A stretch of DNA of 64,000 bases from Bradysia coprophila (GCF_014529535.1 NW_023503409.1:8494390-8558389), one strand, 5' to 3'. Positions 22,940 through 35,470 are shown, counted from the first letter of the stretch. The notes: generated by a model not told the origin, from the sequence alone. A program made the numbers and translations.

Positions 22940-25000
22940 TCGAAAGCTTAAAATATTTCTTTTTTCATTTTATTATCCACACTAAAAATGTGCAAAGCAA
23001 AAACTCCTGACGTTAAAAATTATTTCTTCATTATACCATCGAGACTGCCAATCCTTTTCCTTCCGCTGGTATTTATGCTGATAAATTTATCGTTCGTTTC
23101 TTTATTGTCGTCTAACTCAACTTTTTTATTTGACTCATAAAATCATTATTCCTTACACAAAAGTTTAATCCGACCCCATATAACTCGTTGCCGGGGTTTT
23201 TTTTTATCGGGTCAATTTCTCGCGAGAATACTTTTCCCATCGACTTGTTTTCATGTTAATTTGAATGTACAAACTTATCTATAGGAATCACTTTCGACTT
23301 TTATATAGACGTATCGTCACACAACCCATATATTGGTTATCTAATTGCACAACATTATCTAACTCTCATACCGGCTCGGCGCTAATGTAATAATATTCTT
23401 GAAAATTGGGGGCGACATTGATATTTAAAGCTCTTAAAAGATTAACATTTTGGCTTTCTGAATCATAATTCTTACTTGGTATTTTGGTATGACATCTTCT
23501 TCTTCTCCTTTTTTTTGGTAAATAGAATTGTAATAACTCGGTGCCGTTAATGATGAGTAATTTAATTTAAAAAAAAATTGTTAATTTATTTCCATAGCTA
23601 CGTAACAACCACTAATCTTACGCGTATAACTTGTTAAATTCGACTGAGCTAAAAATCGACAAATCTAACGTTTAAGCTGAACGATATACGGGTGCGGTGT
23701 CGCTAAAAAAAACTTATCAGTTTATCGCGTTGTGTGACTTACGTATTGGTATAATGACGCTCTGATATGCTGTGTATACCCATCATATGATAAAAAGATC
23801 CAAAACAAAGTTTCGCAGGGTATAGGTTTTTCGCTAGTGTGGATGAGAGGGGTTGGTCGACTTAAGTTATGAGTGTAACTCATAATTAAGTAATGAATAC
23901 ATCCAAGGTGTTACAAGCCGTAGGTGGTGGATTGATGCTTAAGCATGAATGAGTGATGACACATTTTAGGAAGTGACCTGCATCCATCTCAACAATCCCA
24001 ATAGTTCAGAAAACAAACAAAAACATAGCTAACGCCGACCCGTACGAAACACCTATTTGTATCAAAGGCCTTTACTGTGAAACACTTCATTTCTTTTAGG
24101 CAATATAGACAGCCCCGTACGAAGTCAACTTTCATAAATTCCTATTTAAACAGCTATATACCGCTATATTTACCTATATTTCACTATAAATAAACATTTC
24201 ACAGATGAATATGCTATTATATAGCTCTATATGCCTGTATATAGCTCAATATAGCTGTATATAGGTATATTTAGATGTCCATATATGGAATGCCTGAAAC
24301 ACCCCACACACAAAACAAATTATTTCCATGTTAACAGAAACTCTCTAAGTACCATTTTTCCCAAGATATATCACTTTCATTAAAATCCAATATGGCCACC
24401 GGCAGCCATTTTGTTAGGAGACCGGAAATTTTACCGACGCTTTACATTCGTTAATACCTTTCAAACAAAAAAAAAATCATGAAATTCGGTCAAAATTTAC
24501 TCGAGATATTGACAAAATACTCCACGTTCACTGTACGGCCGAGTAGCCAGATAAGAGCTCACTCTAAGAGACCTAGCTCACGCTCCGGTGAATATATTTT
24601 CATAAACTTTTTTTCCCCTGATTGGTACGGTCAATACCTATCTAATAAAGCGAAAACAGACGAAATATGTTCAAATTTGGCCGACCTACAAGCGAAAACT
24701 GCTTGCCGCCCTGTGCCTGGTTCACACCAAGGGGTCTAACTCACGAGTCGGTCATCCGATTTCCATAAACTTTTTTTTTGTCGATCGGTATTGTAAAAAC
24801 CTTTCATTTGACGTATCACTGACAAGTGTAGTGCTCAAATGTTTGGAGATATCGTCGAAAACACTTAGGCACTTATTGGGCCCCAGCTCCGGAGAGGTCG
24901 ATCCGAAATCACCCATCTTCGAACTTAGCCTGTCTTTTGATAATACCAAACGGGGAAAAAAGAATTTTAGAAATCGGATGTGTTTTACTCAAGTTAGAGA

Positions 25001-25031
<31 letters not shown>

Positions 25032-26389
25032 GACATTTTTTTTCTTCACTGATTTGGCATCTCTAGACAACCACAATAGGTTTCCCCTTACTCAGGGAGT
25101 CCAATTCGACGTGTTACAAACGTAAACCTATAAGACTCCAGTACTTCGTACGGGTCTAAAAACGTTGTCCCTGTTTACCTCAGGAATGCGGCTCTTGCAA
25201 AAAAAAATCTTTGATGTTTATAGTGTTTGGTCATTTTTCGTTTTAAAAACGACTCCCGAAATCGGACGCATCTTCCAGAAGATTTTTTATATGTACCTAG
25301 ATAGCTATTGATCCCTAGCAGCTAATAGTATTTTACATGACTAGGGATAAAAAGATGAAAAGTAGAGTTTTCGTGTGAATTTTGTTGATCCGAGGTGAAG
25401 TCGAGGTCAATAAACACACGAAAACGAGACTTTTCATTTTTATCCCGAGCTATGTAATGGATTTTACATGCTGAGGGCGTTGAAAGAAGTGCTTAAAACA
25501 TGAAAAGTACGGTTTTCGACGCATGTAGCATGTAAAATATATTTTTTTTAAATTCCTGCTTGTGTGGCCAGTGGTAGGTGTTGGAGAACCGAAAACATGC
25601 ACTTTTCTTATAGAGATTTCTCCGGATACACGCAACGTACAGGGTCGTGTGGGCTGTCATTAAGAAGGTAATTGAACGTTCTTTCGGCGCAGATAGTAGA
25701 CCATGGGGGTGTAGAATTAACCTCTGATGAGTTATGAGCAGTTGAAAGTTGGAGTAAAAAGCTGACCATTTCGGCATCCGAAATGCAACGAAAGCATCAA
25801 AAAAATGTTTTTCCCACTTGCTGCTGGCGATATTTTTAACGTTGCGAATTGGCAACAGACCATTAGAATATCATATGAGTGAGTCTTACATAGAAACGAA
25901 TTATGAAGGAAAAATCGTCTTGAACAGCCGCGGATATTGAACACGGAAACTCTCGATTATGAGTCGAGAGCTCTAGTGCCAAAGTTAAAATGATATTTAC
26001 TCACTTGCTACTTACATGCTACATAGATTGAATGTGTGTGTATGGAAATAAACAGGAGACCGCGAGCGGAAGGGCTACTTATCAATAAGGCTCCATAGTT
26101 TGAAACCTATATGTCGTTATTGCTACAAACTATCTTAAATGTAAAATGTTTGTTGTTGGATTTTTGTACTTGATCGATAGGTGGGCCCTAACTCTTGGTC
26201 AACTAGTCTACTGGAGAAGCTAATGAAAGGGTTGGCAGTGTTCAGCATATATTAGAAGGATTGTGCCATTCTCGTTTCGCGAAGAATGGAATTTAAGGCC
26301 ATGTTTTGCCGAAAACTGGCCGCCTCCCCATTACTTAGGACACTACAGATACGCACATATTTTTGCGGACGAGCCACGTCATTTTGCTT
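22940..26389. other. Repeat-rich gap upstream of ERMP1 copy C
   Basis: No supported gene. It contains the second long copy of the GTACGGGGCT-ended family (24038-25158), a hairpin at about 25342-25448 (GATAAAAAGATGAAAAGT against ACTTTTCATTTTTATC), and a tRNA-like patch near 25920-25990. Upstream exon(s) and promoter of ERMP1 copy C may lie in 22940-24000 but could not be fixed. Confidence 0.5.
24038..25158. mobile_element. GTACGGGGCT-ended repeat, copy 3 (inverse of copy 1)
   Basis: Runs from GACCCGTACGAAACACC to GTACTTCGTACGGGTCT. It is the reverse complement of most of 1406-2620 with high identity, including the ATATAGCTATAT-rich stretch, the sequence around GGTCGATCCGAAATCACCCA and the GACA microsatellite (about 25002-25035). 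Non-coding. Confidence 0.65.
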
Positions 26390-27524
26390 TCATTTATTAA
26401 TTGCGTCAAAGTCAATTACAATTTTACTTGTAACCATGTCAAGTCTCGTGTACTTTATATCCACAGCGTCAAACATTCGGCAGGCAGCCCTCGCATCCGT
26501 AGACTCAAAAGTCTCTTCGTTCAAAAAGTAAATTGTCTTGATTCCAGACTGAATGAGAATCTTGGCGCACTCGCAACACGGAAACTGCAGAACGTAAATG
26601 GTGCAGTTCCGGACGCTTTCACAGTTTTTATTCGCGATGGCATTCATTTCGGCATGACAGAAGTAGAGATCGCGATCTGCGGCAGTGGAATAACTGAAAT
26701 GATCATAGCTGCAACCTATCGGTAAACCGTAATAGCCGGTGCCTGAAAGGATAAGAAAAACGATGGGTAAGTTTTGTGAAAAATAGTTTAACATTGCGCG
26801 GTTCATTTACCAACGATTTTATTATCGGAGTTAACTATACAAGCGCCCATCTGATTGCCAGCTACTTTGCTCCGGTAAGACGCCAATACAGCCACCGACA
26901 TGAAATAATCCGACCAACATAAGTAGTCTCTTGAAGCCTGCTGTTCGTTCAGATTCAATTGGCCAATATTGTTAATATCCCGAAAATTCAACTCAATGCG
27001 GCCATTCAGTGTTGATGAAGTGAATTTCACGTACTCTACTCCTGCCGCGTCTAGCAATTTTTTTGAAGCAATCGTTGTCGGCTTATCAGCGTATTTGTCG
27101 GAAAAATAAATAACTTTTTTGATTCGAGATTGGATGATCATTTTCGAGCAGCCATTGCATGGAAACAGAGCCACGTACAGATCACATCCCATTGTATCGG
27201 CACTGTTTTTGTTCATAATCGCATTCACTTCGGCATGGCACACGTACAAGTATTTACTGTTTAGTGGATCGGCAGTGTCTTTGGTCCACGGAAACACGTC
27301 GTCGCTGCATCCGATGGGGAATCCATTGTACCCGATTCCCACAATTTTCTTCTCATCGTTCACAATGCAAGCACCGACTTTCGTAACTGGATCCTTGCTT
27401 CTCAATGCGGCAAGGAAAGCCTAAAAGATGTATAAGGATAGATTGTAGAAGGACAGCATTAAATCAGCCAACAATTACTTACATTTGCCATGTAATAATC
27501 ATCCCATGTCGTGAACTGCATCAT
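26390..27524 (-). CDS. Two-domain dCMP deaminase-like protein (DCTD/CDADC1 type)
   Basis: Exons 27483-27524, 26811-27420 and 26390-26742 give 334 aa. The first half is a classical deoxycytidylate deaminase: [37 protein letters not shown], zinc motif CHAE (75-78) and PCxxC (Cys102, Cys105). The second half repeats it ([46 protein letters not shown]). So both domains keep the His/Cys/Cys zinc ligands and the catalytic Glu. Deoxycytidylate deaminase makes dUMP from dCMP for dTTP synthesis; CDADC1 proteins also carry two such domains. An in-frame duplication inside one gene explains the layout. Exon 3 starts within the [10 protein letters not shown] segment of domain 2. The second domain is more diverged in the segment after GCSYD. 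Role beyond a cytidine/deoxycytidylate deaminase is inferred. Confidence 0.88.
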
Positions 27525-27972
27525 TCTGGTTAGTAAAGCAACAGATTTCAAAACAAAACAAACAAATTCAAGCACGTGAAACTTGACGCTTAAAAGTTAG
27601 CTGAAATCTGTCAAACCTGTCAAACTCACTTAATATTTTGACGTTTCTTAGAAATGTCAGTAGTTTAGTATAGTTTTAAGTCATTGAAGTAATAGAAGAA
27701 CAGAGCAACAGAGACGCATAGAAATTGATGTATGGCAAATCCTGTGACGTATTAACTCAAACGATACTGATACTGAACGATACATTTGAACAATATGCAA
27801 AATTATGCAATTCACACTCTACTCAAAAGTATCTTTTGCTAAAACGAGAATCTGTTTTGTTTCTCTTCTCTTCTAGTACCTTAATGCTTAAGGTGGAGGT
27901 TTAAATTCTGATTTCCCTATATTACCTATTTATTACTTTTCAAGCAGCAATTGCTGAATTAACAAGCAATAT

Positions 27973-28138
27973 AATTCACGCCGTAAGTGCGGTCGAAATT
28001 CAAAATGGAAAGTGCGGAGGTCTTTCTAACGTAGCGTCATTTTCATACAATGAAGCGTTGAAATGTATTTTTCAGTTCACTTTTTCATCGAATCGTTCAC
28101 TTAAAATTCAAATTTTAGGCACACTTACGGCGCGAATT
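27973..28138. repeat. Inverted-repeat element (ATTCACGCCGTAAGTGC ends)
   Basis: ATTCACGCCGTAAGTGC at the left is mirrored by GCACACTTACGGCGCGAATT at the right, with about 130 bp between. MITE-like. Confidence 0.5.
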
Positions 28139-28592
28139 AGAATGATGTTATTAGTATTTTTCACGGTTCTTCGGTTTTTTAGTTGAAAATATTAAAGTTT
28201 CACAACAGTTATTTATCAACCAAGTTAGTTTTGAAGGTATTTTATCGGACTAGATGTCGATTATTAAATTAATTCTATGTGACTAAGTCTAAGGGCACTG
28301 TTTGAAACATTACTCGATACGAGAAACATTTGTTCGGACTCAGACTTTCAGTTTTGAGCACTAGAAGAGCCTAAGTTCTAAATTATATATGTTATGTTGG
28401 TATTCACGTATTGTAGAAAATACTACGGTAGATGTAGTGTGGAGGTAATGTCATATATAACCGAATCAAATGTGTAATGGCATGAAAGATCAATGTAAAC
28501 GCCATCTCTTCCCTTCGTTAAATAAAATGGAATTGAAACTCAGACAAACACAGCTAAAATATTTTTTTAAACACAAGTAAATCATAGTCAAC

Positions 28593-28827
28593 CAGAGAAA
28601 TAATAAGCGCGGTAAAGCGGCCACTCATGGCTGGGATATAACACGCCTGAGGCATATTTTTTTCAACAATTTTCTCTCTCATTTCGTCTATCAATTTCAC
28701 ATATATTTTTGACGTATTGGTTGGATTTTTATATGGAGTTTTTCTCCCATAGGTTACATGTAATCAATCTGTCATCGTCAGGCGTGTTCTATCCCAGCCA
28801 TGAGTGGCCGCGCTAATCATTTCTCTG
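28593..28827. mobile_element. Inverted-repeat element with CAGAGAAAT ends
   Basis: About 55-bp arms: CAGAGAAATAATAAGCG, CGGCCACTCATGGCTGGGAT and ACACGCCTGA on the left are mirrored on the right (TCAGGCGTGT, ATCCCAGCCATGAGTGGCCG, ATTTCTCTG). The CAGAG end fits a hAT-type terminus, but the 8-bp flanks do not match well. Confidence 0.6.
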
Positions 28828-29743
28828 CATCGAACTTATACCGTGCGTCTGAGTGGCATTACCTCCACATTATATATCCCTTGGAAAATACATCTTGGTG
28901 ACAAGATAAAGGTATTTGAGCAAAGAGGCGAATAAAAGCCTGTCGTGTGCTAGGAAAGTTGAAAATCCGAAAATATTAGTTGTTTGGCACAATAGACGTT
29001 TAAAGAAAAATTGTATTTTTAACTTCCATTCTTACTTCATGAACTAACGTCAAATATCCTCCTCACCCACCTCTTCACCTCTGAATTTTAAAGATTTTTT
29101 GAGGATTTTTGTTTTCAGCTATTTCTGGACTCTTGGGATCATTGAAATGCGCGCAGGTAATTTCCTAAAATGTCACTCACTCATGTTTAAACATCTTTCA
29201 GCACTATATCTTTCGACTTATAAACAAGTGACTCAAGGCTGTAAACTTTGGGAAAATATGACATTTTCATACATTTCCTACGGAATAGACCTTTTTATTG
29301 ATATTATTTCTAATGACTTTATCGGTGATATATCCTTTTTGGTGTGAGGGGTATACAAAAACATTTAGTTACAATACTGCTAGGATCGCTTAAAAATTCA
29401 GAATCTTTGGTATACTCCACGACAGAGTAAAGTTAACCAGAGGCAGGAACGCTTGTTTGACTAGGAACCTGAATAATCTAGTAGCCCTTGATATTTTGCG
29501 AATAAATTTTTTCAATTTATGTCAGTGTTCATTTGAGTTCATTTTCATCCCATGTATTAGGTCCCTTATTTGACGTTTCGAAAATGAACCGCTCCTGCCT
29601 GGTTTATTTTACTCTGCGGTGTATACTCTGATGAAAAAACAACATAGATTGATAATGCATAGCAGCATCCATACGACTGAAAATTGCTTTTAAGATTTAT
29701 TTTGAAATTAATGTTCCAACAATGCGTACAATAAATTCCAGTT

Positions 29744-31129
29744 TTAATCGTCAGCCGGTTGCCTTACTAGAAATCCCCAAGGAGCAAACTTTTTACCTTC
29801 ATGTTCAGTTTCTGGTCCTCTGTAAACTCTGATCTGAACTCTGTCGTTACCTACAATGTTGTAATTGAATTGTTAGTTCGACGCTGAATGTTTTTGGGGG
29901 CTGTTCATAAATTAATAATTAAAAAACGTAATTTATGAACGGCCCCTTACATGGAAACAAATACTAAACCTGTACGTCTGTCAATAATGTTACTGCTGTG
30001 ATGGTTGTGAACCCTTCGGTCATCCCTTCTATGGTTATTCCTGATAATAACTGCATTACAGATGGAGAACAATGCCGATAGAATTATCTGAAATAAAATT
30101 ACAATTTTGCATTTGAGATGACTTTCGAAAACAAAATGTGTAATAAACAAGGCAAATTTCATTTTAAGATATGTTTCTATCCAGTTAAATTGAATTACTG
30201 AAGTTGTGCAGTGTGTTCGTCTATATATCCATTATTATATCAGGCGTTACATGTTGCCGTCAGTCTAATAATTTCGTCATATTGTCTTTGTACACGTAGC
30301 ACTTAATCCAATAATAACAAAGTTGTTGTCCAGAAAACCACAATTCTCTTGTTTAAATTACATTATTAATTGTTTAGAATATTCATTCATTCATCCCTCA
30401 TTGCGCCTTGTCTGTTACAATAAACGCCTTTTGTGGATACATGCTAGTCAAATTTAATTTTCATTACATTCACGCGAGAGCGTCATGTGGAGTTGACAAA
30501 CATTTGTACTCTTGCTGTCTAATATTCCGGGAAATACTTAAAATCCTCAAAACTTTGTATTTATTACAACTAAGTTCGTATTACAGCAAGTACATTCATC
30601 TATAACTTCTTTTGATCTAATTTTGACGCAAAATCTTTTACTTCATTTGTTTTAGTAGGTATTTTTGCTATATAAGATCATACGATAGGCAGATCTCGTC
30701 ATTTAGTTTTTTGTTGTCGTAGTAATTTTGAGGGTTTCTTTTGAAAATAGCCTCTACAAAATTGGACCGATTTTATTCTGGGAGTTTTATATATGCCTAG
30801 ATATGTCTAAAACGCATCAATCAAAGCTAAGCCAAAATTTTGTAACAAAAACAAAATCAAGAAAAGCACTAGACATCGACAAACTATTTCATTTTTAAAG
30901 ATAAAAATCTTAGTTAAAGGTAAAGCGAAATTGTGGGTGGATGGATAGAACGTTTAATTTATCCTGACTTTTTATGGAACAACAGTAACCCAACAGTAAC
31001 ATAAATCAACAAAACTAACAAAACTGACCGTCGCTTCTTCATCTAAATACAAACTTTCCTCACGGTATATCATTAACACAGTTGCTTTAGTGACTTGAAT
31101 AAACTTACCAAAAGATATTTGACTTCCAT
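29744..31129 (-). CDS. Small secreted peptide, unrecognised (81 aa)
   Basis: Three exons, 31109-31129, 29970-30087 and 29744-29850, join in frame (246 bp with stop). The protein starts MEVKYLLIILSALFSICNA, a clean signal peptide with likely cleavage after Ala19. The mature part of about 62 aa begins VIIRNNHRRDDRRVHNHH, is rich in Arg, His and Asn, and ends FLVRQPADD. It has no cysteine, so it is not a disulfide-stabilised peptide; possible roles are a linear antimicrobial, cuticular or neuropeptide-like product, none proven. The 7-codon first exon followed by a 1-kb intron is typical of small insect secreted genes. The donor after exon 2 is a weak GTTTAG. A reverse-strand AATAAA signal lies near 29696-29702. 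The model rests on the signal peptide, phases and splice sites, not on homology. Confidence 0.6.
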
Positions 31130-32241
31130 TTTGCTCGATTATTTGCTTTTACGATTAAATGCCTTTACTTTACACGAAGAATATTGAATTGCACTAAAGT
31201 AAAGTGTTGGAAAATGGTCTGGTATTTATAACCGAAATCAAGACAATTGAATCACTTTTTTTTACAACATGAGACCCGTGGTTGTTTGGATGATTGTGTC
31301 TGAAGACTGTAGACTCTCTAATTTGCATAAGTTGCGTCTTTTTCATATTGAATTTGATTACTGTATACCACGGTGGAAGACAGCACAGAGTTCTACTGGA
31401 TAATGGGGTGTTACAGCTTGTACGAGTACCTATGTTAGGAATGAAGACAAATATGTTGAGGTGAAATCTGTTAAATGTGTTTAGATGAAAGGAGTAGACT
31501 CGGTGTTTAATGCTAGCAATCTGACAGTGCTCCACGGAACTTTGAGTCTCTCATAAGGTCACGATAGATTGTTCTATAACCCGACACGAAAAACATTTGT
31601 TCTACGACCTTTGATATATATGGGTAAAGGGCCTACAACGGAATATTCCTAGTGGATTATATCTCGGCAACCACACATCGTAGAAAATCCAGATTGGAAT
31701 CAAAATGAATGTAAAAGAGCCAGATATGGAATGCAACTGAGGAAAACAATTTTCGTTCCCAGGTTCCATTCTTCATTAGGCTCCAATACATTCATTTTGA
31801 CCTCAATTTTCATTTTCTACGATGTATGGCTGCTGAGATAAAATACACTAGGGATCTCGTTCTAGGCCTTCTAGCAGTAGATAAAAAAAAAGTCGAAGAA
31901 CAAATGTTTTTTTCGGGTCGGCAATAAAACAATGTGGGATAGGTGCTGCTCTAACGATGAATCGAAGATACATGACTAGAAAACTGAAAAAAAAATGTTT
32001 ACAAACCAAGACAGTAAAAACAAACACTTTTCGGGTACTTATGCCTCAGGTAACTGAAACACATTCTAAAATATGCAAAGTGTTTTGCATGATCGACGAA
32101 GAAAGTGCGAGCAATAGGGAACTATGCGCGCGTAAATGTTTCTTTCGTCAGTAGCGGTATAAAACAAAAAACCAAATGAAATAAATTCTCAATTTCTCAA
32201 TTTTATTAACGTTTTTACACACATTGTATTGATGTTGACCA
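31130..32241. other. Gap upstream of the small secreted gene
   Basis: Holds one inverted-repeat element (31581-31921). A reverse open frame at 31194-31535 shows no recognisable protein and was not accepted. The remainder is unremarkable. Confidence 0.5.
31581..31921. mobile_element. Inverted-repeat element, 341 bp
   Basis: CCGACACGAAAAACATTTGT at the left is mirrored at the right by ACAAATGTTTTTTTCGGGTCGG. Inner halves are also mirrored (CATCGTAGAAAAT against ATTTTCTACGATGTATGG). Non-coding, MITE-like. Confidence 0.6.
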
Positions 32242-35200
32242 TTATGCGTTTCCGGCCATGATATTTCTTACGTTTTTATCGAATGTTCTGAAAAAAATTG
32301 GTAAAAGAAACATATTACTGTCGGCTCAATTGTAACAATTGACGACTTAAATGCAAACTGACTTAGAATTAAGTGGTTCTCCAGGTGTGTAAAATGGATT
32401 GCACACAGCATCGGTATACAGCACATGAAGATTTCGAAACATCTGAACAAATGAAACAACACCGCAAATTAATTGAAAATCTTTTTGATTCGAATTCATG
32501 TAATTTCCCATTACCGATCGCACTTCGTTCTCCCGAAGCGCCGAATTGGAATCGATGACAATAATGAATTTCTGTTTGGTGTTTGTCACATATCCGTATC
32601 TATAAAGACAGAGATCATCATTTTGGTGGACCTAATTATTCATTTGGGGAATAGCGTACATCCTATGAGACTCTGTCGAGTACAGCAATCCCAAATATAA
32701 ATCGCGAGAGTCCTGAGTCGGTTTCAGGCCTGGAGCACATTTCTCTTCAACGACATCCAATGCTGAGTGAACGTGATATTGCAGCTCCAATTCCTTCTCA
32801 AAATCCGATGAGGCAATGTATTGCGGCGAGTTCTGCGAAACAATATTTAGGATTGTCTTAAGTTAATCAGTTCGATTAAAGTACCGAAAAAAGGCACCCA
32901 CAATAGAAAATTACGAAATGGCCCGCGATTATTTTTTTAAACAGATTCGATTCGGGTACCACGAAAAATTTAGCAACTGATAGTTATAGGAAACTCCGAA
33001 ATTGGTCGAAGTGGTAGTATCTTTACTGTCAATTTTCGAGTGAGGGACTTTGACTATAATACGACGGACTTCGTTAAATTAGGCGTATGAACCGTGTTTC
33101 GTCGTTATCTCAAGTCATTTTAGTTTCTACTATTTCCATAGATTCGTAAGTCTAAAAATTCTAAACTTGACAGTTACCTTTAACAATCCAATCCAATAAC
33201 TACTGTCAAGTTAAGAATTGTTAAAGTTACGAAAATATGAGAATCGAAGCCTTGGACAAGGTAAATATAGTTTAGACACCTTAAAAGTTACGAATCGTAG
33301 GGTCCATTCTTAGAATTAAGCAAGGCTGTATACTTCGGGGAGGTCACGCAGATACAGGTATGCTGGTTACACACCACAGTTTATGATAAAATGGCCGATT
33401 TCATACAAAAATTCACCTTTTGTGATGATTATCGTCGTCTTGATGATGTGGTGAATTTCTTCACATGTAAAATCATCAGAAGTGGTGTGTCCACGGTTGG
33501 TTTGAAACGAGATTAAATAGGAACCGCCGACCACCAATAATTTTTTTTCATATTTATAATGAGTGATGGACAAGAACATCACACAGGAAAAAATTAGCCC
33601 GAACCCCTGAGCCGTTTCTGAGAACCAGCCACAAGCAGTCAAGCACAGCCTGAGCACAAACTTTAATGGGGATCGGTAGAGGGAACAATTCTAATATCTT
33701 CTGTGTAAAAAATATTGCTTTCGGTCATTTGCTCTCGGAGCAATAACAGTTGAAAGTCAAAATTTCACCATTTTCGAAGAGTGATGTATCCTTGACAAAG
33801 TGACCGAACCAGCCAGTCCAGATTGATTCTAGACGCGGTTAATAAGCTCTTTCAAATGGCGAAAAAAAAAATTTGAAAATGTTCTTTTAAGTTACATTTT
33901 CAGAGAAGTTAATTTTTCCGCTACCCTCGGTGAAATTTGGCCACTTCTGTACCTCTCTGGTAGCCTTATTTCAAACTTATTTGCCCCTAAGATTATAGCC
34001 TGAGGAATAAGCTTTTCAACGATACCAAACATGTCATACTTGATCCACAACAAGTACGGTTGATGATTCAGTTTTCGATCGAAGTCACTCTACTCGCAAA
34101 TCTGGAGCCCTCGAAAACGAAATTATTAAATTTCAAGGTAATATTACAATTGAATGTCTTTTACTCAATTATATGTATGGTACCGACTCAGAAAGTCATT
34201 AAATTTTACTACTTTTCAAAAAAATCTTGAAATTTAATAATTTCGTTTTCGAGGGCTCCAGATTTGCGAGTAGAGTGACTTCGATCGAAAACTGAATCAT
34301 CAACCGTACTTGTTGTGGATCAAGTATGGCATGTTTGGTATCGTTGAAAAGCTTATTCCTCAGGCTATAATATTAGGGGCAAATAAGTTTGAAATAAGGC
34401 TACCAGAAAGGTACAGAAGTGGCCAAATTTCACCGAGGGTAGCGGAAAAATTAACTTCTCTGAAAATGTAACTTAAAAGAACATTTTCAAAAAAAAAAAA
34501 ATTCGCCATTTGAAAGAGCTTATTAACCGCGTCTAAAATCAATCTGGACTGGCTGGTTCGGTCACTTTGTCAAGGATACATTACTCTTCGAAAATGGTGA
34601 AATTTTGACTTTCAACTGTTATTGCTGCGAGAGCAAATGACCGAAAGCAATATTTTTTACACAGTATATCTTAGAATTGTTCCCTCTACCGATCCCCATT
34701 AAAGTTTGTGCTCAGGCTCTGCCTGACTGCTTGTGGCAGCGCATCCACTGGTTCTCAGAAACGGCTCAGGGGTTCGGGCTAATTTTTTCCTGTGTGATGT
34801 TCTTGTCCATCACTCATTATAAATATGAAAAAAAATTATTGGTGGTCGGCGGTCCCTATTTAATCTCGTTTCAAACCAACCGTGTGTCGTATCTAATAAT
34901 TGGTGATGTGCGTGACCTCCCCAAAGCATACAGCCTTGAGCATTAAGGTGACAACTGTCAAGTTACGAATTCTTAAATTCACGAGAAAGGAAGCCTAGGG
35001 AGTAGATTTTCGTAGCATTCGTAACATTATGAAATTGTAATTTGACAGTTGCATGTTTAAAATCCCATAATAACTGTCACGTTACGAATTCTTGAAGTTA
35101 CGAACGTATGAGAATTGAGGCCCTGAGCTGAAATAATTTAGTATTCTCAATGTTCAAATAATGCCGCGCAAAATCAACAATGAACCATAGAACTCAAGCA

Positions 35201-35470
35201 GCGACATCAATGTGGAACGATAGTCGAAATTTTCGCATTGTGTCAAAATAAAAGGCTAAACGTCAAACAAAACTCGGTTGTAAGAAAAACATTTTTGGAA
35301 ATTCGATACATTAAAATCAACACTAAAACGAGTCTATTGATGGTGCCAAAACGTTTACTTGAATCGATTCGACATGGGAAGCACGAAACTGATAAACACG
35401 CCCGCAAATATATAGTTAAAACGTAAGAATTACGTACATCTTTACAAATGATCGACACACACACAGCCAT
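32242..35470 (-). CDS. TRAPPC2L: Trafficking protein particle complex subunit 2-like (TRAPPC2L)
   Basis: Exons 35438-35470, 32660-32832, 32515-32599, 32363-32442 and 32242-32287 give 138 aa (human protein about 140). It begins [11 protein letters not shown] and continues [90 protein letters not shown] and NIMAGNA. TRAPPC2L is a sedlin-like longin-fold subunit of TRAPP complexes, which activate Rab GTPases in ER-Golgi traffic and autophagy. Intron 1 is 2605 bp, unusually long for this window, and contains the foldback FB2 and MITE copies. It is transcribed divergently from VHL. Confidence 0.92.
33123..33255. repeat. GTTACGAA inverted-repeat MITE, copy 1 (diverged)
   Basis: Contains TAAACTTGACAGTTACC and ACTGTCAAGTTAAGAATTG in inverted relation, with GTTACGAA words nearby. 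Same family as 34996-35116 and 37071-37196. Lies in TRAPPC2L intron 1. Confidence 0.45.
33321..34938. mobile_element. Long foldback element FB2 in TRAPPC2L intron 1
   Basis: Arms 33321-34137 and 34226-34938 are inverted copies around an 88-bp centre. The right arm lacks roughly 100 bp of the left arm. The ends are CAAGGCTGTATAC and its complement. Nine-base flanks AGAATTAAG (33312-33320) and AGCATTAAG (34939-34947) differ at one base. The left arm shares sequence with the small element at 944-1129, which has a perfect 8-bp duplication, so this is a large member of that CAAGGC-ended hAT-like group. No transposase. Confidence 0.7.
34996..35116. repeat. GTTACGAA inverted-repeat MITE, copy 2
   Basis: Begins GGGAGTAGATTTTCGTAGC and ends GTTACGAACGTATGAGAATT, with an internal TTGACAGTTGCATG shared with copy 3. 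In TRAPPC2L intron 1. Confidence 0.5.

Larger units (their letters stand above)
27525..29743. other. Gap with two inverted-repeat elements, no gene seen
   Basis: No coding region could be supported. Two MITE-like elements are present (27973-28138 and 28593-28827). A forward open frame at 29099-29347 has no recognisable content and no splice context. Confidence 0.5.

Noticed and set aside
29099..29347. Forward 82-aa open frame
   Set aside because: Sequence resembles translated AT-rich DNA, with no recognisable motif, signal peptide or splice context.
31194..31535. Reverse 113-aa open frame
   Set aside because: No recognisable protein and unusual residue pattern; it lies just upstream of the small secreted gene and is probably chance.
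33367..34946. 96- and 89-aa frames sharing [20 protein letters not shown]
   Set aside because: Same segment read from both arms of foldback FB2; repeated because the DNA is palindromic.
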